Below, one piece after another: positions 33,206-40,627 of a DNA stretch of 64,000 bases. A program made the translations under genes and the position numbers. Under the pieces are notes generated by a model. It ran no database searches. It was not told where the DNA came from and was given only the letters and a program-made list of their open reading frames with translations. This DNA is from an archaeon. GTDB lineage: Archaea > Thermoproteota > Nitrososphaeria > Nitrososphaerales > Gagatemarchaeaceae. Positions within the stretch are counted from its first letter, which is position 1. Each line of letters opens with the position of its first letter. The DNA is taken from assembly GCA_016432545.1 (NCBI GenBank), contig CP066694.1, positions 372,001 through 436,000 of the forward strand. The letters are read 5' to 3'.

Positions 33206-33837
33206 TGGACCCGGACCTTGAGCTGGTCAGGTCGCTCAGGAAGGTCCTGGAGATGGCCGCTTCAGGGAGGGGGATAGGGGCGTCGGTCGTAGCAGAGCTC
33301 GGCCGATCACGGAGAGGGGAGGCTGCGGCGAGGGAAGTCCTGTTGGGGCACCCATACCAGGGCGCTCTTTGGGGCGTCCTTGGGGGCGGGCATGAGGTCT
33401 CGACGATGTTGTCGCTGATCTCTACTGCCGAGGTGTCGAGCGTGCCGCTTGTAGCAGAGAGCGCGAAGGGGCTCGCCGCAACGGTGGAGAGGTGGCTCAA
33501 GGCCAAGGAGAACGCAAGACTCGAGTCCAGGGTGATGGTGTTCAGGAGCGCCATCGCGTCGGGGGTCATCGGGGCAGTGACTGCCATGATCGCCAGCCTT
33601 GGACCGGTTGTGAGCTCGCTTGACCTTCACGGACAGGCGTCTCGGCCCGACCCCGCATCGATACTCTTGGGTGCGTTCGCGCTGGCGACCATCGGTTCCG
33701 CGTTCCTCGGGGCGTTTGTTTCAGGTAAGAAGTTCATCGTCAGCGTGTGCATTACGACGGTCACGTTCGCTTCTGTAGCCCTCCTCGCGGCGCCGATTTC
33801 GACTGTGGCTCCAACAATTCCTTGGGCAGTTAAATAG
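33205..33837 (+). CDS. Pilus platform protein, second half (TadC/ArlJ-like)
   Basis: This 210-residue protein begins with a cytoplasmic helical domain (DPDLELVRSLRKVLEMAASG..., residues 1-110), typical of the GspF/T2SSF fold, followed by three membrane helices (~115-205). Together with the preceding gene it adds up to one full ArlJ/TadC-like platform, split at a TGATG junction. It could be a true two-subunit platform, as in bacterial TadB/TadC. Confidence 0.6.
   Translation: MDPDLELVRSLRKVLEMAASGRGIGASVVAELGRSRRGEAAAREVLLGHPYQGALWGVLGGGHEVSTMLSLISTAEVSSVPLVAESAKGLAATVERWLKAKENARLESRVMVFRSAIASGVIGAVTAMIASLGPVVSSLDLHGQASRPDPASILLGAFALATIGSAFLGAFVSGKKFIVSVCITTVTFASVALLAAPISTVAPTIPWAVK
33829..33837 (+). 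promoter_or_regulatory. TATA box for the major pilin gene
   Basis: GTTAAATAG lies across the end of the platform gene, centred 25 bp before the pilin ATG at 33858. The pilin therefore likely has its own strong leaderless transcript. Confidence 0.55.
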
Positions 33838-33857
33838 GAATCAAGGCTCTTCCGTCA

Positions 33858-34067
33858 ATGACCGGCCTACGGGGCCTCCAAAAGAGGCGCAGAGGGGCAC
33901 AGCTGATCGAAGAGGCGCTCCTGCTCTCGGTGGCACTGGTGGCCCTCTCTCTCCTGGTTGGAGGGATCGAGTCGATTCTCAAGCAAGCTTCTGACTTCAC
34001 AGCCAGCGTCTGGAACACCATCTCTAGTTCGCTGGGCAGCATCTTCGGTTCGGCGTTCCACTGGTGA
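33858..34067 (+). CDS. Flp-like pilin with class III signal peptide
   Basis: This 69-residue protein begins MTGLRGLQKRRRGAQLIEEA, then a continuous hydrophobic helix (LLLSVALVALSLLVGGIES) and a short polar tail ending in aromatic FHW. The basic leader, the Gly before the cut site (RRRG/AQ) and the Glu a few residues later fit prepilin-peptidase processing. The tiny mature size (~55 residues) resembles Flp pilins. It has its own promoter, and its stop overlaps the start of the HerA-like gene (GTGA). Confidence 0.8.
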   Translation: MTGLRGLQKRRRGAQLIEEALLLSVALVALSLLVGGIESILKQASDFTASVWNTISSSLGSIFGSAFHW

Positions 34068-35815
34068 GGCCTCTGCTTGGAAGAAGGCATGTCGCGTCGG
34101 AGCTGGCATGGGCAATAAGGCCAAGCGACAGCATAAGGATCGACGGAATCAACATCCTGGGCGGTGCGTTCGTTGCAGTGGGCCAAGGGTCGAGAATCCG
34201 GCTTAGTGCCTTCGTGAGGGTGAGGGTCCCAGAGCCTGCGGAGGACCCGAAGCTCGACTACAATTCGGCCATCAGGTCCACGGTGCAACAACAGAGAATG
34301 AGGGGCCTCTTCGAAGGCCTACATCGTGCTGGCGTCCCGTTCGTCTACAACCTGATGATGACGAAGGGGGAACAGGGGCGTGATGGCGCGCCGGTCTTAG
34401 AGTTCGACCTAGTGGTAGGGACTTGGCTTGATGGAAAGTCGAACGACTCCAAGCAGCTTCTGAGCTCGATCGAACAGAGCTCAAACATTCTGTGTGCGAC
34501 GCTTGCGGTCGCCATGCCTAACTCCCAGATCGAGCGTCTGCAGAGGGCTGAGTTGGTCGGTTATGTGAGGCGTCTTCTTCTCCCCGGCACCAGGGACTTG
34601 CCGCAGTTGGGCAACACCGGGACAGGGAGCGAACTCTGCTCATTTGAAGCGCCGGGCCCCTCCATTGGCACCACCGACGCCTCGCCTTCCTTCTACGTTC
34701 CCAACCTTACCGAGTCCGGAAGGGACGGGCTCCTGTTGGGGTCGGTCAGATCGGGCGGAGCCAGGCTCCACGAGTTCAGACTCCAACTCGATGACCTAAA
34801 ACGCCACACGTCGATACTCGGGATGACTGGCAGCGGGAAGTCGACCACTGCAAGCACGATCGTCAGGCAGGCAGCCCAGGCGGGCCTCCCCGTGATGGTC
34901 CTAGACTGGCACAGCGAGTACTCCCAGTCGGTTGCCGGCGTGCGCGGTAGGGTCGTCTCTCCGGGGACTGACTCGTTCTCATTGAACCCTCTGGAGCCCG
35001 GACCCCACACCGATCCGGTGGAGCACATGGCCATGGTCTCCGACATCTTTTCGGACATCTACCACTTCACCCACCCACAGGCGTACATGTTCCGCAACGC
35101 GCTCCAGAGAAGGCTGAGCGAGAGAGATGGTGAGGAGGTGCCGACGCTCTCTTCCCTCGTGCGGACGATAGAAGCCTATCCGCTGAGGTCAGCGTACGAC
35201 AATGAGACCAAGGTGGCGCTCCTCCGGAGGCTCGCTCCCCTGACCCAGGGGCAGGCGGGGAGGGCCCTGGGCGGCCCTGGGATGGTGACCATAGGAGAAC
35301 TAATGAGAGAGCCGGTCGTGATCGAACTGGCCCAGCTACGGGACATTCAGACGCGTGCAGTTTTCTGCGACATCGTACTCAAGATGATCTATGAGGAGCG
35401 AGTCAAAGGAAGGGACTCGCAGCAGCATCTCACTGTGGTCGAGGAGGCGAGGAACGTCGCGCCTGCAAGGAGGGCCGAGGATCCACCCAGCGTGGGCGAG
35501 AGAATGATTTCGGAGCTGAGAAAGTTCGGCGAGGACATGCTGTTTGTAGCGCAGTTCCCAACGCAGGTCGCGTCCGAGCTCATCAAGAACTCGGGCACCA
35601 AGATAGTCCACCGGGTAGACTGGCCCGACGACATATCACTGGTCGGAGACTCGATGGGCCTGGACAAGCACCAGAGGGCGCATCTTGCGAAGCTTGAGGT
35701 CGGCGAGGCTGTCGTGAGCGTTTCGAGGATCCCAAGTTCGATGCTGGTCCAGGTAAGACTTGAGCCGACATCTGGTCAGCTGAGAAGGGAGCGCAATTTC
35801 CTTGAAGAGGCGTAG
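34064..35815 (+). CDS. HerA/VirB4-like ATPase (DUF87), CedB-type candidate
   Basis: This 583-residue protein has an N-terminal ~200-residue domain reminiscent of the VirB4/TraC front part, then a HerA-type ATPase: Walker A ILGMTGSGKSTT (~residue 250), MVLDWHSEYS, and Walker B-like HLTVVEEARNVAPAR (~residue 455), followed by the FVAQFPTQV segment. HerA-family pumps move DNA; CedB of the crenarchaeal DNA-import system is of this type. The GTG start overlaps the pilin stop, so the two are coupled. Its 3' end overlaps a convergent kinase gene by 40 bp. Confidence 0.82.
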   Translation: MRPLLGRRHVASELAWAIRPSDSIRIDGINILGGAFVAVGQGSRIRLSAFVRVRVPEPAEDPKLDYNSAIRSTVQQQRMRGLFEGLHRAGVPFVYNLMMTKGEQGRDGAPVLEFDLVVGTWLDGKSNDSKQLLSSIEQSSNILCATLAVAMPNSQIERLQRAELVGYVRRLLLPGTRDLPQLGNTGTGSELCSFEAPGPSIGTTDASPSFYVPNLTESGRDGLLLGSVRSGGARLHEFRLQLDDLKRHTSILGMTGSGKSTTASTIVRQAAQAGLPVMVLDWHSEYSQSVAGVRGRVVSPGTDSFSLNPLEPGPHTDPVEHMAMVSDIFSDIYHFTHPQAYMFRNALQRRLSERDGEEVPTLSSLVRTIEAYPLRSAYDNETKVALLRRLAPLTQGQAGRALGGPGMVTIGELMREPVVIELAQLRDIQTRAVFCDIVLKMIYEERVKGRDSQQHLTVVEEARNVAPARRAEDPPSVGERMISELRKFGEDMLFVAQFPTQVASELIKNSGTKIVHRVDWPDDISLVGDSMGLDKHQRAHLAKLEVGEAVVSVSRIPSSMLVQVRLEPTSGQLRRERNFLEEA

Positions 35816-36327
35816 GAAAGCGTCCAGTCAATGAGAGGGCCCGGCCTTGCGCGGTGAGGCTCTTCGAAGTAACGCAGAAGGGACGAAGGCTCTGACTCGG
35901 TGGTGTCCAGCTCAAGGGTCGTAGCCTTTCCAAATGCCCGCAACGAGTCGGCTGAGATGAGCCCGATCAGCTCCGCTTCGACGTTAGCTCTGACCTTCGC
36001 GGCAGGGTAGCCGCGGGCACTCAGCCTCTCTTTCAGAACTGTGGGATCGCACCTCAGGACCACCACGCTCTTGGCCACTGCCTTTGGCAAGACCTGCGGG
36101 AGCAGGTGCCCGTAAAGAACTGATGGCTCGGTCCAGGTAGCCAGCTTGACTCTGAGGGCCTTGGTGTCCACGCGCGAGTCTCGGTCAATGAGACCATGCT
36201 TCCTGGCGACCTCTTCAATCGAAACGCATCGCACTCCCAGCCTCCTCGAGACCAGAGCCGACATCGTCTTCTTCCCAGTGCCTGGCGTACCAGTGATCCC
36301 TGTTACTACGCCTTGGCGGGGCGGCAC
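35776..36327 (-). CDS. Archaeal adenylate kinase-like NMP kinase (Fap7/hCINAP family)
   Basis: This 183-residue P-loop protein has GITGTPGTGKKTMSALVSRR at the N-terminus (Walker A with an extra Lys), VVLRCDPTVLKERLSARGY in the LID/CORE region, and the overall size of the Fap7 family. Relatives act as adenylate kinases and in 18S/16S rRNA maturation. GTG start at 36327. It leads msrA by 6 bp in the reverse order of transcription (msrA is upstream), so they may form a unit. Confidence 0.78.
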   Translation of the reverse strand: MPPRQGVVTGITGTPGTGKKTMSALVSRRLGVRCVSIEEVARKHGLIDRDSRVDTKALRVKLATWTEPSVLYGHLLPQVLPKAVAKSVVVLRCDPTVLKERLSARGYPAAKVRANVEAELIGLISADSLRAFGKATTLELDTTESEPSSLLRYFEEPHRARPGPLIDWTLSYASSRKLRSLLS

Positions 36328-36333
36328 CTGTGA

Positions 36334-36894
36334 TCAGAGCTTTGTGGCTGGTGCCTGCTTCTTCAATTTCGTCTGGAAGTGGGCCCTGAACTTGGCTAGC
36401 TTGGGCGCTATGACCACCTGGCAATAGGGCTTGCTCGAGTTCCTGCGGAAGTAGTCCTTGTGATAGTCCTCTGCGGGATAGAACGCCTCGAGCTGGACGA
36501 CCTGGGTGACGATCGGGCTCCTGTAGACCTTCTCGTCCTTGAGCTCCTTGATTATCGCCTCGGCTTCCGCCTTCTGCCCCGGGCTCGAATAGAAGATGAC
36601 CGACCGGTACTGGGCCCCCTCGTCCGCCCCCTGTCTGTTGAGGGTTGTGGGGTCGTGAGTGGAGAAGAAGACCTCCAGCAGCTCCCTGTAGCTGACTGCT
36701 GACGGGTCGAAGGTCACCTGGGCGACCTCAGCGTGTCCGGTAGTTTCCGTGCAAACCTGCTCATAGGTCGGGTTGGGGACCGAGCCGCCGGAGTAGCCGG
36801 GCTCGACCTTTGACACTCCTTCGAGCTCCGAGAAGACGGCTTCCGAGCACCAGAAGCAGCCGCTTCCGAAGGTCGCGACCTCAGATCCTGACAC
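36334..36894 (-). CDS. msrA: Peptide methionine-S-sulfoxide reductase A
   Basis: This 186-residue protein has the MsrA active site FGSGCFWCSEAVF near the N-terminus and the conserved EPGYSGG, GHAEVAQVTFDP, FFSTHDPT and NRQGADEGAQYRS blocks. It repairs S-methionine sulfoxide using thioredoxin-type reductants. The GTG start at 36894 lies about 25 bp after TTTTAATTC, consistent with a leaderless mRNA. The length is standard. Confidence 0.95.
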   Translation of the reverse strand: MSGSEVATFGSGCFWCSEAVFSELEGVSKVEPGYSGGSVPNPTYEQVCTETTGHAEVAQVTFDPSAVSYRELLEVFFSTHDPTTLNRQGADEGAQYRSVIFYSSPGQKAEAEAIIKELKDEKVYRSPIVTQVVQLEAFYPAEDYHKDYFRRNSSKPYCQVVIAPKLAKFRAHFQTKLKKQAPATKL

Positions 36895-36918
36895 AGTTCG
36901 GCGCCGAAGGCGCCGGAA

Positions 36919-37872
36919 TTAAAACTTGCAGGTGGCTCTTCCGGCTACGCGCAGAGCCTTGCCGTTCAAGTCAATGACAGACGCTCTCATGCCCGGCCAG
37001 GCAGGGGCCCTGAAGGGGAGTTCGGCCATGATCCCCTGATCAGCGGCAGCGACCCTTGCGGAGATCATCTTCCCGGGCAGTTGAACGTGCAGTTCTCGCC
37101 CTTCCACTTGCTGCCTGTAGAACGGCGCCGGCTCGAAGAAGAATGAGGGCGACGAACTGAGGGGTGTGGAGGAGTCGTCCAGCCAGTGGGCCCTCTCCAG
37201 CTCCTTGGGCTCCATTCCTTTCAGCGAGAGCCCGACCCGCACGCCCCTTCCGGCAGAGTCGAAGTCCTGGTCGCTGACCTGGATGCTCCTTACGTCGAGC
37301 TTCGCCCCTTCCGGCCCGGGGATCGGTCTGAGCTGGTCGTGGACTTTGACCTTGCCTGAGAGTACGAATCCTAGGGCGACAGTGCCGACGCCCTTCACCG
37401 CGAAGGCCCTGTCGATGAAGACAAGCGTGCCTCGGCTGCTTGTCTCCCTTGCGCCCACGCTTGAAAGGTCGATCGCTCCTGAGGCGGAGTCGTGCTCTAG
37501 GATCGGGTAGCTTCCCACAGCGGTTCCCCTCAGGCTGGACTTTGCAACCTCGGGGTCAGAGGAATGGTCGAGGACGACTAGAGACCCCGGCAGCCCGAAA
37601 GCCCCGAGGAGCACGGCCAACTCCCCGTCCGGGGGTGTCAGCTTGTCTCTCGGATAGAGGTAGAGCGCGTAGTCCACGATGGAAGCAATGCTGGCATATC
37701 CCTGGAGCTTTTCGGGGAAGTCGGACGAGTCCAGGAAGGAGATCTTCCGTCCAGCCTCCGACCTGACGAAGACTGAAAGGCCCTCGGCCTCGCTCTTCTT
37801 TGCTACTCCCGCGAGGAACCTCCCCTTCGCCTCTGAATCCGCGCAGAAGACGCCGACGGTGATGTCGTCCAT
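36919..37872 (-). CDS. Degenerate EF-Tu/SelB-like protein without GTPase motifs
   Basis: In this 317-residue protein, residues ~130-230 resemble domain II of translational GTPases: TLVFIDRAFAVKGVGTVALG, VKVHDQL and IQVSDQDFDSAGRGVRVGLSL follow the SelB/EF-Tu pattern (F-x-V-x-G-x-G-T-V). A domain III-like barrel follows. The N-terminal ~125 residues should be the G domain, but there is no P-loop (GxxxxGKS/T), no DxxG and no NKxD. It therefore probably cannot bind GTP. It lies 6 bp after the S9 peptidase gene in one operon. Role unknown. Confidence 0.68.
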   Translation of the reverse strand: MDDITVGVFCADSEAKGRFLAGVAKKSEAEGLSVFVRSEAGRKISFLDSSDFPEKLQGYASIASIVDYALYLYPRDKLTPPDGELAVLLGAFGLPGSLVVLDHSSDPEVAKSSLRGTAVGSYPILEHDSASGAIDLSSVGARETSSRGTLVFIDRAFAVKGVGTVALGFVLSGKVKVHDQLRPIPGPEGAKLDVRSIQVSDQDFDSAGRGVRVGLSLKGMEPKELERAHWLDDSSTPLSSSPSFFFEPAPFYRQQVEGRELHVQLPGKMISARVAAADQGIMAELPFRAPAWPGMRASVIDLNGKALRVAGRATCKF

Positions 37873-37878
37873 CGGGAC

Positions 37879-39801
37879 CTACTTTCTCTTGAGGTAGGTG
37901 TCGAACCATCGGATGTAGTGCCGCAGCCGCGAGACCCTGTGCTTGGGCTTCCCCACTCTGGAGAGGTCGTGGCTCTCGCCAGGGAATAGGACTAGCTCAG
38001 CTGTCTTTCCGTGTCTCTTGAGGGCCGTGAAGAATTCAAGCCCTTCGACCATCCAGCATCGGTAGTCCTCCATCGAGTGGACGAGGAGCACGGGGGTCTC
38101 CACGTTCGGGACGTAGCGAAGCGGTGAGTCATTGAGGAGCTTCTCCTCGGCGCTCCACGGGTCTCCTCCGACCTGGTCCTGTGTGAAGTAGGGCCCTATG
38201 TCGGAGGTCCCCCAGAAGCTGAACCAGTTTGCTATGCTCCTGTCTGCGACCGCGGCCTTGAACCGCTTCGTGTGCCCCACGGCCCAGTTCGCCATGAACC
38301 CTCCGTACGAGCCTCCTGCAATCGCCACCCTCCGGCCGTCTATCTTAGGATACTTCTTCAACACGTAGTCAAGGCCCTCCATGAGATCGTCGAAGTCGCG
38401 GGTCCCATACCTGCCCCTGATGTCCGCGAATTCCTCAGAGTACCCGTCGCTGCCCCTGGGGTTGAGGTAGACCACTGCATAACCAGCGCCTGCAAAGGCC
38501 TGGAACTCGTGCATGTACGAGTAGCCGAAGGCGGTCTTTGGCCCACCATGGACGTAAAGGACAGCGCCCATGGTCTTCTTGGACTTTGGCAGGAGCACCC
38601 AGCCCTCGATCTCGACTCCGTCGCTAGCTTTGAAGGAGACCTTGCTGGCGTGCCTGACCTCGACCTCCTTGTAGACCGCCGAGTTCAGGGACGTCAGAGC
38701 CTTCTCTTTGGCACCGAGTAAGTAGAGCTCTTCCAAGTGCTCGGCGTCCATAGAGACGAATGCGACCTTGTCGCCGGAAACGTCGAAACCCTCCACGCTC
38801 CGTTCTCCTCCTATGACCAGCTCGGGCTCTCCTCCAGGTTTGACCCTGTAGAGATGGGCTGAGCCTCCGTCCGCCTGGACATAGTAGATCCCTGTTTTCG
38901 TCCATACGAGGTTCGCAGGCCCATGCGACTTGGCCCGGGCGTCGGAGTTGAGGCCGTTCCCCTTGTTTCGGTCCGTGTCCTCGGCCTTGGACGTCTTCCT
39001 CGTGCGGGGGTCGGTCACCCAGACCCTGCTGTGGGACGCGAAGCCGGAAGGGAGGTCGCTCCCTGAAAACGCTATGCGGTCGCCCTCCGGGCTCCACTCC
39101 AGAGAGTCGATTGCCATCGTGCCCTTTGTCAGCTTCTTCCTCCGCTTTGTCTTGAGGTCCAGGACGAAGATGTCGGCGATGTAGGGCTTGACGTCATCCG
39201 AGGAGACGGCGAGGGCTGCCCGGCCGCCGGCGGAGGAGAGAGCGAAGGCGCTGATGTCGTAGGAACCCGAGGTGAGCTGCTCCGGGTCCCCGCCTTGCGA
39301 CTTCACTCGGAACAGGTGCTTTCTGCGGTTGTAGGTGAAGCCGAGTCCGTTGAACCAGAAGGTGAGGCGGTTGATGACCTTGACGTCGTCTTTGGGCTTC
39401 TTGGTCACGAAGGAAAGGAAGTAGACCCACTTCGAGTCGTGAGACCATGTAGGGGCATCGATGCCCTCTTCGGACCTCCGCAGGAGTCGGGCCTCCCCCC
39501 CGGTCGATGAGATGACGTAGAGGGCGTTTCCCTTGTCATCCTTCTTCAGACCTCGCCTGGATGTGAAGAGGATTGACCTTCCGTCAGGGGACCACTTAGG
39601 GTCGGAGTCCTTTTTCCCGGTCGTGAAGGGCTGGGCGCCGCCCTTCTTCGTGTCCGCGATGTAGACGTCGGAGTCATAGGCGTCATCTTCCAGGTTGGCC
39701 CTGCGGGCCGAGAAAGCGACCTTCTTCCCGTCCGGCGAGATGCTCGGCTCGGAGAGCAGGGAGTAGAGCTTGAAGTCCGAGGGCTCGACGGCTCGCGGCA
39801 C
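37879..39801 (-). CDS. S9-family serine peptidase (acylaminoacyl-peptidase-like)
   Basis: This 640-residue cytoplasmic protein has an N-terminal beta-propeller (~15-370) of WSPDG-type blades (WSPDGRSILF, WSPEGDRIAFSG) and a C-terminal alpha/beta-hydrolase. The nucleophile is in AGGSYGGFMANWAVGH, the acid is in VHSMEDYRCW, and the His is in PGESHDLSRVGKP. It releases acylated or short peptides from substrates admitted through the propeller. The GTG start is at 39801. It is first gene of an operon with the degenerate SelB-like gene. Confidence 0.93.
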   Translation of the reverse strand: MPRAVEPSDFKLYSLLSEPSISPDGKKVAFSARRANLEDDAYDSDVYIADTKKGGAQPFTTGKKDSDPKWSPDGRSILFTSRRGLKKDDKGNALYVISSTGGEARLLRRSEEGIDAPTWSHDSKWVYFLSFVTKKPKDDVKVINRLTFWFNGLGFTYNRRKHLFRVKSQGGDPEQLTSGSYDISAFALSSAGGRAALAVSSDDVKPYIADIFVLDLKTKRRKKLTKGTMAIDSLEWSPEGDRIAFSGSDLPSGFASHSRVWVTDPRTRKTSKAEDTDRNKGNGLNSDARAKSHGPANLVWTKTGIYYVQADGGSAHLYRVKPGGEPELVIGGERSVEGFDVSGDKVAFVSMDAEHLEELYLLGAKEKALTSLNSAVYKEVEVRHASKVSFKASDGVEIEGWVLLPKSKKTMGAVLYVHGGPKTAFGYSYMHEFQAFAGAGYAVVYLNPRGSDGYSEEFADIRGRYGTRDFDDLMEGLDYVLKKYPKIDGRRVAIAGGSYGGFMANWAVGHTKRFKAAVADRSIANWFSFWGTSDIGPYFTQDQVGGDPWSAEEKLLNDSPLRYVPNVETPVLLVHSMEDYRCWMVEGLEFFTALKRHGKTAELVLFPGESHDLSRVGKPKHRVSRLRHYIRWFDTYLKRK

Positions 39802-39880
39802 GCGGCGGCGCCGAGGACGCCAATCTTATGTCTTCCGCGCCTGCAACGGATAAATCCGGAGTCAGGCCGGGCGGCCTGAT

Positions 39881-40561
39881 TTGGCAGACGGGGTTGTTGT
39901 CGTAGCCTCTTTCCTTCTCGCCTTCAAGGCCATCCTGATCGAAGGCACCGAGGTCGCCATCCTCGCGGTTGCGACCGTCAAGCAGCTGGGACGGGAGAAC
40001 GTGCTCCTCGGGGTGCTCATGGGGGCGGGAGGGTCCGTCCTCGTCTTCCTGGGAGTCAGGGAGCTGTTCGTCCTATTGGGAGGAGCCCTGCCTTCTGGAG
40101 AGGCCTTGGTGAGCGTTGCGGCCGGCGCGGTGATACTGTACTTCTCATACAGGTTCCTCCGCGGGTTCAAGAAATACTACTTCGGGAAGAAGTCGTTCCA
40201 AGACAAGATGGCCAAGGTCGAGGAGGAGGTCGTGGAGAAAGACTTCGTGCGGTATGGGGCGGACAGACCCTCTGTGCTGCCATTCTCGTTCACAAATTCA
40301 CTGCCTGTCTTCGCGATCACCCTTACTGAAGGATTCGAGGCGAGCCTGGTCCTGGGGGCAGCGGGGACCTTCGACTTCCTGTGGACAATAATCGGAGCGG
40401 CGGTGAGCATCGTGCTGATCGTGCTGCTGTCATTGGCGTTCTATCAGTCGCTGCTTCGATTTCCGAGGTCGGTGCTCGACCTCGTTGCTGGGAGCGTACT
40501 CTTGACCTTCGGTTCATACTTCGTTGTTTCAGGCGTCCTAGAACTGATCCTGAGCCCCTAG
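39881..40561 (+). CDS. FTR1-like membrane permease (COG4280 type)
   Basis: This 226-residue protein has about six or seven membrane helices. Two related motifs, LIEGTEVAIL near residue 20 and LTEGFEASLVLG near residue 150, lie in helices and resemble the R-E-G-x-E iron-binding motifs of FTR1 ferrous/ferric permeases, although the Arg is missing. It may move iron or another cation. TTG start at 39881, about 28 bp after GGATAAATCC. No partner oxidase is adjacent. Confidence 0.62.
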   Translation: MADGVVVVASFLLAFKAILIEGTEVAILAVATVKQLGRENVLLGVLMGAGGSVLVFLGVRELFVLLGGALPSGEALVSVAAGAVILYFSYRFLRGFKKYYFGKKSFQDKMAKVEEEVVEKDFVRYGADRPSVLPFSFTNSLPVFAITLTEGFEASLVLGAAGTFDFLWTIIGAAVSIVLIVLLSLAFYQSLLRFPRSVLDLVAGSVLLTFGSYFVVSGVLELILSP

Positions 40562-40594
40562 GTCGCTCGACGCTCTGGATTTGCCTGGGAACGG

Positions 40595-40603
40595 CTTTTA
40601 AGC
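40595..40603 (+). promoter_or_regulatory. TATA box for the surface protein
   Basis: CTTTTAAGC is centred about 29 bp before the TTG start at 40628. Confidence 0.55.
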
Positions 40604-40627
40604 GAAGAGAACCCCGCGAGACGAGGT

